From an uncultured Lachnospiraceae bacterium (GTDB taxonomy: Bacteria; Bacillota; Clostridia; Lachnospirales; Lachnospiraceae): a stretch of 6,993 nucleotides of DNA. Positions 1 through 3,876 of this stretch are shown here, piece by piece. The notes under the pieces are model-generated. The model had not been told where the DNA came from and did not search any database. It worked only from the letters and a program-made list of their open reading frames with translations. The stretch spans positions 1 to 6,993 of the forward strand of contig CAJTOW010000116.1 of the NCBI GenBank assembly GCA_910577655.1, read 5' to 3'. The position numbers and the translations under genes were made by a program. Within the stretch, counting starts at the first letter, position 1, and each line of letters opens with the position of its first letter.

Positions 1-8
1 GCTGGTAC

Positions 9-33
9 GGACAACGCAGCGAGTGCGCAGTCC
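9..33. repeat. Small hairpin repeat, copy 1
   Basis: Positions 15-30 (CGCAGCGAGTGCGCAG) recur exactly at 1213-1228. The element folds as outer stem GGAC (9-12) with GTCC (30-33), a 2x2 internal loop, inner stem CGCA (15-18) with TGCG (24-27), and loop GCGAG. Copy 2 keeps the loop and inner stem while one outer pair is swapped. Frame 1 stays open from position 1 to a TAA at 61-63, so this copy could lie inside the last codons of an upstream gene cut off by the window edge; 20 residues are too few to identify it. The element is probably an interspersed intergenic repeat, but two copies in one window cannot prove that. Confidence 0.5.
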
Positions 34-151
34 TACTTGGAGGATTCGCAACTTTCAAAGTAATGTATGGAAAGTACGCAATATGAATGGTTTTGTGACA
101 GCCCGATAGTCCGGGCAGCTATGTGGTTTTGGAAAACGATGGAGGTGTGGT

Positions 152-1048
152 ATGGAGAAGAGGAAGACTCTGCTTCTGGTCATCAATCCAAGGGCCGGGA
201 AAGAGCGGATCAAAAACCGTCTGCTGGAGATCCTGGACTTGTTTATCAAGGCTGATTATGAGATCCGGGTGCATATTACCCAGCAGACTCTGGATGCCAG
301 CCGGGTGGTGTCAGAGACCGGGCGGCAGTATGATCTGGTGGTATGTGCCGGAGGCGACGGAACCCTCAACGAAGTAGTGTCCGGGATGATGAATGTTGAG
401 AAAAGGCCTTTGCTGGGATACATTCCCGCAGGCTCTACCAATGATTTTGCCGCCAGTCTGAAGCTTCCGAAGAACATGACAGCAGCCGCCAGAGGGATCG
501 TGGAGGGTCAGGTATTTCCGGTGGATGCAGGCAGGTTCTGTAAGGAACGGTACTTCCTGTATGTGGCCGGCTTTGGGGCATTTACCGAGGTGTCCTATCT
601 CACCTCCCAGGACAAGAAAAATGTCCTGGGACATCAGGCCTATGTGATCGAGGGAGTGAAAAGTCTGGCCTCCATCAAATCTTATCAGATGCGGATATGG
701 AGCGAGGAGATCTTCCTGGAGGGAGAGTTCATCTTCGGGATCGTGACCAACACCATCAGCCTGGGAGGCTTCAAGGGCCTGATTGACAAGAATGTATCCT
801 TAAATGACGGCTGGTTTGAGGCTCTCTTTATCCGTGTACCCAGGACGCCCCTGGAGCTGAGCGAGATTGTCTCCGGCCTGATCATGAAGGAGGAGAAGAA
901 TGATCTGGTTCATAAGTTCCGTACCAGAAGTCTGAGGCTGGAAGCGGAGGAACCCGTGGACTGGGTTCTGGACGGGGAATTCGGCGGAACCAGGAGAGAG
1001 GTTCTGGTGGAGAACCTGCCAGGGCAGATTCAGATTGTGAAAGCTTAA
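152..1048 (+). CDS. Diacylglycerol kinase family (YegS/DgkB-like) lipid kinase
   Basis: A soluble lipid kinase of the DAGK catalytic family (298 aa, usual length about 290-310). It is expected to phosphorylate diacylglycerol or a related lipid with ATP at the inner face of the membrane, feeding phosphatidate back into phospholipid synthesis. Visible motifs are the N-terminal NPRAGK (12-17), the nucleotide-binding GGDGTLNEV (67-75), GSTNDFA (94-100), the NDG acidic/metal site (218-220) and LDGEFGG (273-279), which carries the presumed catalytic acid/base region. There are no membrane segments and no signal peptide. The start is supported by GGAGG at 141-145, 6 nt before the ATG, and the protein begins directly at the first beta strand, as is normal for the family. 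No convincing promoter is seen in 1-140. A strong hairpin begins 25 nt after the stop. The family call is secure; substrate (diacylglycerol or another lipid) is not resolved, so no symbol is given. Confidence 0.93.
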   Translation: MEKRKTLLLVINPRAGKERIKNRLLEILDLFIKADYEIRVHITQQTLDASRVVSETGRQYDLVVCAGGDGTLNEVVSGMMNVEKRPLLGYIPAGSTNDFAASLKLPKNMTAAARGIVEGQVFPVDAGRFCKERYFLYVAGFGAFTEVSYLTSQDKKNVLGHQAYVIEGVKSLASIKSYQMRIWSEEIFLEGEFIFGIVTNTISLGGFKGLIDKNVSLNDGWFEALFIRVPRTPLELSEIVSGLIMKEEKNDLVHKFRTRSLRLEAEEPVDWVLDGEFGGTRREVLVENLPGQIQIVKA

Positions 1049-1073
1049 ATGGAGGTATGCAGTAACAGCCCAG

Positions 1074-1129
1074 GGGGTATCTGAACTGTTACACTGCCCG
1101 TCTGAACGGTGTAACAGTTCAGATACCCC
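1074..1129. repeat. 21-bp perfect inverted repeat (long hairpin)
   Basis: Arms 1074-1094 and 1109-1129 are perfect reverse complements over 21 bp, beginning GGGGTATCTGAAC, with a 14-nt loop (1095-1108). A G-T and an A-T pair can extend the base outward, and a T-G and a G-C pair can extend it inward. It starts 25 nt after the lipid kinase stop. No T-run follows the 3' arm (next bases TAAACTG), so it is not a standard intrinsic terminator, although such a stem could still block exonucleases or reduce readthrough into rpoD. Each arm contains GAACTGTTAC, a word that recurs around this locus, which suggests a palindromic interspersed repeat. Confidence 0.85.
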
Positions 1130-1141
1130 TTAAACTGTTAC

Positions 1142-1183
1142 GGCATCTGCCCATGAGAATCGTTACGCGATGGGGCAGATGCC
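1142..1183. repeat. Bulged 13-bp hairpin
   Basis: GGCATCTG (1142-1149) pairs with CAGATGCC (1176-1183), and CCCAT (1150-1154) pairs with ATGGG (1170-1174), leaving one bulged G at 1175 and a 15-nt loop. An 11-bp uninterrupted alternative pairs 1142-1152 with 1173-1183. It sits 12 nt after the 21-bp hairpin. There is no T-tract, so it is not an intrinsic terminator. Function is unknown; it may be part of the same composite repeat. Confidence 0.7.
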
Positions 1184-1206
1184 CTCCGGCCACTACGTTT
1201 TCGCAC

Positions 1207-1231
1207 GGTCAGCGCAGCGAGTGCGCAGACT
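1207..1231. repeat. Small hairpin repeat, copy 2
   Basis: Second copy of the element at 9-33. The inner stem is GCGCA (1212-1216) with TGCGC (1222-1226) around the same GCGAG loop. The outer stem is GGTC (1207-1210) with GACT (1228-1231), including one G-T wobble, separated from the inner stem by an A/A mismatch. Relative to copy 1 the third outer pair changes from A-T to T-A, which preserves pairing. Confidence 0.55.
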
Positions 1232-1233
1232 TG

Positions 1234-1257
1234 TCTGAACTGTACGGAACGGTTACG
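1234..1257. repeat. Tandem GAACTGTTAC-like words
   Basis: TCTGAACTGTAC (1234-1245) is followed immediately by GGAACGGTTACG (1246-1257). These are variants of the word in the arms of the 21-bp hairpin (1080-1092 and its complement 1111-1123). Others are TCTGAACGGTGTAAC at 1101-1115, AAACTGTTAC at 1132-1141 and GAACTGTTAC at 3114-3123. The pair lies just upstream of the rpoD promoter, about 20 nt before its -35 box. Confidence 0.45.
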
Positions 1258-1277
1258 TGAAAAGTGTAAAAATATGT

Positions 1278-1305
1278 TGAAATCTGGACTTTCTTGTTAT
1301 ATAAT
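1278..1305 (+). promoter_or_regulatory. Probable rpoD promoter
   Basis: A perfect TATAAT lies at 1300-1305, and a TTGAA-type -35 box begins at 1278 with about 16 nt between them. The upstream flank is A-rich (AAAAGTGTAA from 1261), as in UP-like elements. The predicted start near 1312 gives a leader of about 40 nt. A perfect 10-bp palindrome, ACCTTAAGGT (1328-1337), lies in that leader and could be an operator or chance. Assigned by consensus only. Confidence 0.7.
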
Positions 1306-1352
1306 GATTTGTTGTAGAACTATGTTAACCTTAAGGTGAAAGGACGCTACCT

Positions 1353-2486
1353 GTGGAAAAAGACAATTTTTTAATTAAGCTTAGCAAGCTGGTGGAAGTT
1401 GCCAAAACAAAACACAATACGATCGATGTCGCGGAGATCAATGATTTCTTCGTGGGAGACAACATTTCCTCCGAACAGATGGAACAGATTTATGCCTATC
1501 TGGAAGAGAAGCATATTGATGTGATCCCGGTCATTGATGAGAGTGTGCTGGCGGATGATTCCCTGCTTGTCGATGATGACCTGGAACTGGATGGGGATGA
1601 CAGCTTCCTGAAGGATGCGGAGGATATTGATCTGGATGCGGTAGACCTTCTGGAAGGGATCGGCACAGAGGATCCGGTGCGTATGTATCTGAAGGAGATT
1701 GGTACGGTTCCGCTCCTGAGCGCGGAGGAAGAGATCGCTCTGGCCAAGAGAAAGGCAGAGGGGGATGAGCATGCCAAGGAGCGCCTGATCGAGGCGAATC
1801 TGAGGCTTGTGGTTAGTATTGCAAAGCGTTATACCGGAAGGGGCATGAGTTTTCTGGATCTGGTCCAGGAGGGAAATCTGGGCCTGATCAAGGGTGTGGA
1901 GAAGTTCGATTATACGAAGGGATACAAGCTGAGTACATATGCTACTTGGTGGATACGCCAGTCTGTGACAAGAGCCCTTGCTGACCAGGCGCGTACGATC
2001 CGTGTGCCGGTGCATATGGTGGAGACGATTAATAAGATGTCCAAGATGCAGCGGAAGCTGACTCTGGAGCTGGGCTATGAGCCATCGGTGGCAGAACTGG
2101 CAGATGCTCTGGAGATGTCAGAGGATAAGGTCATGGAGATCATGCAGATCGCCAGAGAGCCTGCGTCCTTAGAGACCCCCATCGGCGAGGAAGATGATTC
2201 CAACCTGGGAGATTTTGTGGCAGATAACAATGTGGTGACACCGGAAGGAAACGTGGAATCCGTGATGCTCAGAGAACATATTGATGCCCTTCTGGGAGAC
2301 TTAAAGGAACGGGAGCGTCAGGTGATCGTGCTGCGGTTCGGTCTGGAGGACGGGCATCCCAGAACCCTGGAGGAAGTGGGCAAGGAGTTCAATGTTACCA
2401 GAGAGCGTATCCGCCAGATTGAGGCCAAGGCCCTGCGCAAGCTGCGTAATCCAGTGAGAAGTAAACGGATCCGGGATTTTCTGTAG
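1353..2486 (+). CDS. rpoD: RNA polymerase primary sigma factor RpoD (SigA)
   Basis: The housekeeping sigma-70 factor, which directs core RNA polymerase to -35/-10 promoters (377 aa; Gram-positive SigA proteins are usually about 370). Domains in order are an N-terminal region 1.1 (about 1-75) followed by a very acidic linker (about 62-100), region 1.2 (EDPVRMYLKEIG, 106-117), region 2 (about 142-215) with LDLVQEGNLGLIKGVEKFD and the aromatic/basic melting and -10 recognition segment (STYATWWIRQSVTRALADQ, 194-212), region 3 (about 220-280), the 3.2 finger (GDFVADN, 286-292) and region 4 with the -35 helix-turn-helix (TLEEVGKEFNVTRERIRQIE, 338-357). The start is GTG, preceded by AAAGGA at 1339-1344 with 8-nt spacing; the next in-frame Met would remove about 42 residues of region 1.1. 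The queH start follows 8 nt after its stop. Unlike many Firmicutes loci, dnaG is not the immediate upstream neighbour. Confidence 0.98.
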   Translation: MEKDNFLIKLSKLVEVAKTKHNTIDVAEINDFFVGDNISSEQMEQIYAYLEEKHIDVIPVIDESVLADDSLLVDDDLELDGDDSFLKDAEDIDLDAVDLLEGIGTEDPVRMYLKEIGTVPLLSAEEEIALAKRKAEGDEHAKERLIEANLRLVVSIAKRYTGRGMSFLDLVQEGNLGLIKGVEKFDYTKGYKLSTYATWWIRQSVTRALADQARTIRVPVHMVETINKMSKMQRKLTLELGYEPSVAELADALEMSEDKVMEIMQIAREPASLETPIGEEDDSNLGDFVADNNVVTPEGNVESVMLREHIDALLGDLKERERQVIVLRFGLEDGHPRTLEEVGKEFNVTRERIRQIEAKALRKLRNPVRSKRIRDFL

Positions 2487-2494
2487 AAGAGAGT

Positions 2495-3115
2495 ATGAAC
2501 CAGAGAAATTATCAGAGAGAATTAGAACAGATCATAGCAGACTGTGTAAGCAAGAGCCGGGTTCCCCGGCTCTTGCTGCATAGCTGCTGCGCGCCCTGCA
2601 GCAGCTATGTGCTGGAATACCTGTCCAGATATTTTTCCATCACAGTCTTTTATTACAATCCCAATATATACCCGCCCCGGGAATACGGGAAACGCGTCCA
2701 GGAGCAGAAGCGTCTGGTGGAAGCCCTCCCGGTCATCCATCCCCTGACACTGCAGGAAGGCACTTATGAGCCGGACCGTTTCTTTGATCTGGCCCGGGGA
2801 TATGAGCAGATGCCGGAGGGCGGTGAGCGCTGCCTGCGCTGCTTTCGCCTGCGTCTGGAGGAAGCGGCAAAGGCGGCCAGGGATGGAGCATATGACTATT
2901 TTACCACCACCCTTACCATCAGTCCGCTGAAAAATGCCGCAAAGCTCAATGAGATCGGCGAGGAGGCCGGCGCCCTGTATGGCGTTAAGCATCTGCCTTC
3001 GGATTTTAAGAAGAAAAATGGTTACAAGCGTTCCATAGAGCTTTCGAGAGAATATGATCTATACCGCCAGAACTATTGCGGATGTATCTATTCCCAAAAA
3101 ACAATCACCTCTTGA
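2495..3115 (+). CDS. queH: Epoxyqueuosine reductase QueH
   Basis: QueH (former DUF208; 206 aa, normal length) performs the last step of queuosine synthesis, reducing epoxyqueuosine to queuosine at the tRNA wobble position; it is the non-homologous replacement for cobalamin-dependent QueG. The family signature is present: HSCCAPCSSY with adjacent Cys31-Cys32 and Cys35, the ERCLRCFRLR motif with Cys113 and Cys116, and the C-terminal YCGCIYS with Cys195 and Cys197. These supply the iron-sulfur and redox cysteines; which residue does which job is known from the family, not visible here. Other typical blocks are YYNPNIYPPREY (53-64) and TTTLTISPLKN (137-147). The start is 8 nt after the rpoD stop with only a weak purine-rich site (AGAAGAGAG), so translational coupling to rpoD is likely. 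Codons 19-39 contain two perfect tandem hairpins. No intrinsic terminator is seen before the ptsH promoter. The stop codon lies in a GAACTGTTAC-type repeat word. Confidence 0.95.
   Translation: MNQRNYQRELEQIIADCVSKSRVPRLLLHSCCAPCSSYVLEYLSRYFSITVFYYNPNIYPPREYGKRVQEQKRLVEALPVIHPLTLQEGTYEPDRFFDLARGYEQMPEGGERCLRCFRLRLEEAAKAARDGAYDYFTTTLTISPLKNAAKLNEIGEEAGALYGVKHLPSDFKKKNGYKRSIELSREYDLYRQNYCGCIYSQKTITS
2550..2609 (+). other. Two tandem perfect 12-bp hairpins within queH
   Basis: Hairpin 1 pairs GCAAGAGCCGGG (2550-2561) with 2565-2576 over 12 bp around a 3-nt TTC loop. Hairpin 2 pairs CATAGCTGCTGC (2579-2590) with 2598-2609 over 12 bp around a 7-nt loop. Only 2 nt separate them. They lie about 55-115 nt inside queH; hairpin 2 covers the codons of the HSCCAPCSSY motif. 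There is no U-tract after either. They may pause ribosomes or polymerase, or act as an mRNA processing or stability barrier between rpoD and queH. The pairing is seen directly; the function is inferred. Confidence 0.7.
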
Positions 3116-3125
3116 ACTGTTACCG
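3111..3125. repeat. GAACTGTTAC repeat word over the queH stop
   Basis: CTTGAACTGTTACCG contains the exact 10-mer found at 1083-1092 and, inverted, at 1111-1120. It overlaps the queH TGA stop at 3113-3115. The following GAACTG (3125-3130) looks like a second partial copy. This places members of the same word family on both sides of the rpoD-queH unit. Confidence 0.4.
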
Positions 3126-3163
3126 AACTGCTGCCAATCCGCCGAAAATAGGGACAGATTCAC

Positions 3164-3192
3164 TTGACACACAGGGAAATTTGTAATAAAAT
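3164..3192 (+). promoter_or_regulatory. Probable ptsH promoter
   Basis: A perfect TTGACA -35 box (3164-3169), a 17-nt spacer and a TAAAAT -10 box (3187-3192) form a strong sigma-A-type promoter. The predicted start near 3199 gives a leader of about 70 nt. The match is strong enough to expect ptsH to be transcribed on its own as well as by any readthrough from rpoD-queH. No cre-like catabolite operator was recognised. Confidence 0.8.
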
Positions 3193-3202
3193 TCTATATA
3201 AG

Positions 3203-3226
3203 ATGTGTTACCAAGTTGCAGCACAT
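3203..3226 (+). other. Small hairpin at the predicted 5' end of ptsH mRNA
   Basis: ATGTGTT (3203-3209) pairs with AGCACAT (3220-3226), 7 bp with one G-T pair and a 10-nt loop. It would lie within a few bases of the predicted transcript start, the usual place for a 5' stabilising stem-loop. It is short, and chance is possible. Confidence 0.35.
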
Positions 3227-3269
3227 ACTTTATGAGGGAATATAAAAATTAAAAGGAGAGACAAGTATT

Positions 3270-3536
3270 ATGCTTAGTAAAACACTGACTGTTGTGAATC
3301 CGTCCGGCCTGCATTTAAGACCAGCAGGTGTACTGTCCCAGACTGCCATGAAGTTCAAATGTGATGTGATCATTGAATGCGGTGAGAAGAAGATTATTGC
3401 CAAGAGCGTGCTGAATGTTATGGCAGCAGGCATCAAGTCTGGTACTGAGATCAACCTGATCTGTGACGGTGAGGACGAAGAGGCTGCTATGGAGACTATC
3501 AGCAAGGCAATCGAGAGCGGACTGGGCGAGATGTAA
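3270..3536 (+). CDS. ptsH: Phosphocarrier protein HPr
   Basis: HPr (88 aa, the typical length) is the small cytoplasmic carrier that passes phosphate from Enzyme I to the sugar-specific EIIA components of the phosphotransferase system. The active-site segment NPSGLHLRPAG (10-20) places the phosphorylated histidine exactly at His15, followed by Arg17 and Pro18. The second site typical of Gram-positives is also present: Ser46 in AKSVLNVMAAGI (44-55), the target of HPr kinase/phosphorylase, whose phosphorylated form works with CcpA in catabolite repression. This makes it a genuine HPr and not a Crh-like protein lacking His15. The start has AGGAG at 3254-3258, 11 nt upstream. It is monocistronic: it has its own promoter, a terminator at 3695-3733, and no ptsI (Enzyme I) beside it, although ptsH-ptsI pairing is common in Firmicutes. 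Confidence 0.96.
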   Translation: MLSKTLTVVNPSGLHLRPAGVLSQTAMKFKCDVIIECGEKKIIAKSVLNVMAAGIKSGTEINLICDGEDEEAAMETISKAIESGLGEM

Positions 3537-3537
3537 G

Positions 3538-3642
3538 GTATCTGCTCTTTGAGAGTTTCTTCCCAGGGTATTTAGGAGTCTGGCGGAATTTCCGTTCTTG
3601 TTTGTCCGGGCCAGACGATGAAAGGGGTACATCAGCAGATAC
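3538..3642 (+). ncRNA. Candidate structured 3' UTR/RNA after ptsH
   Basis: GTATCTGCT (3538-3546, directly after the ptsH stop) pairs perfectly with AGCAGATAC (3634-3642), enclosing about 87 nt. Inside, GTCTGGC (3578-3584) pairs with GCCAGAC (3610-3616), and GGAA (3585-3588) can pair with TTCC (3590-3593) only as a tight alternative. With the terminator at 3695-3733, positions 3537-3733 could be a long structured 3' UTR or a processed small RNA. It matches no riboswitch class I recognise, and there is no open reading frame with a ribosome site. Low confidence, because 9- and 7-bp long-range pairs can arise by chance. Confidence 0.3.
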
Positions 3643-3694
3643 ATACCTTTCAGGGAAAGAAAACACTTACAATTTAAAACAAACAGATTATGAC

Positions 3695-3733
3695 GAAGGC
3701 CGTCCACCAGGAAAGGATTGGCCTTCTTTTTTT
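3695..3733 (+). terminator. Intrinsic terminator of ptsH
   Basis: GAAGGCC (3695-3701) pairs with GGCCTTC (3720-3726), a 7-bp stem with an 18-nt loop that can pair internally (TCC/GGA), followed at once by seven T residues (3727-3733). This is a standard Rho-independent terminator. It separates ptsH from gltB and implies that gltB has its own promoter. Confidence 0.85.
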
Positions 3734-3747
3734 GCTGACATGTTATA

Positions 3748-3792
3748 TTCAGATAATTTTGCTGAAAATTATATAAAAACTAATTATCTGAA
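3748..3792. promoter_or_regulatory. AT-rich 11-bp dyad upstream of gltB (possible operator)
   Basis: TTCAGATAATT (3748-3758) is perfectly repeated in inverted orientation at 3782-3792. CTGAAAATT also occurs twice in direct orientation (3762-3770 and 3788-3796), AATTTT/AAAATT form a small hairpin (3755-3760 with 3765-3770), and GAAAATTTTC (3790-3799) is a palindrome. The cluster ends about 20 nt before the -35 box, a position suited to an activator or repressor of gltB. No known regulator site is recognised. Confidence 0.4.
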
Positions 3793-3811
3793 AATTTTCG
3801 TAAAAAAGGGA

Positions 3812-3840
3812 TTTACAAATGAGAAAAGATGTAGTATTAA
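3812..3840 (+). promoter_or_regulatory. Probable gltB promoter
   Basis: TTTACA (3812-3817), a 17-nt spacer and TATTAA (3835-3840) give a plausible sigma-A promoter with a start near 3847 and a leader of about 30 nt. It lies after the ptsH terminator in an AT-rich stretch. Neither box is a perfect consensus, which fits a promoter that may need an activator. Confidence 0.55.
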
Positions 3841-3876
3841 TGGTTGCATAATACCCCAAAGGAAAGGAATAAATCT

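Noticed and set aside
1..63. Open frame 1 running from the window edge to a TAA (ending EDSQLSK), a possible tail of an upstream gene
   Set aside because: Only 20 residues, unrecognised, and several of them are encoded by the hairpin repeat that is otherwise non-coding. It could be real, but the window cannot show it.
101..116. GCCCG/CGGGC 5-bp hairpin upstream of the lipid kinase
   Set aside because: Too short and without any associated T-run or conserved partner; likely chance.
1048..1083. Short open frame starting ATGGAGGTATGC just after the lipid kinase stop
   Set aside because: Only about 11 codons, ending in the hairpin arm, with no ribosome site at proper spacing.
1371..2015. 214-residue open frame on the minus strand within rpoD
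   Set aside because: Antisense to highly conserved sigma regions 1 and 2, with no supporting motif or start signal.
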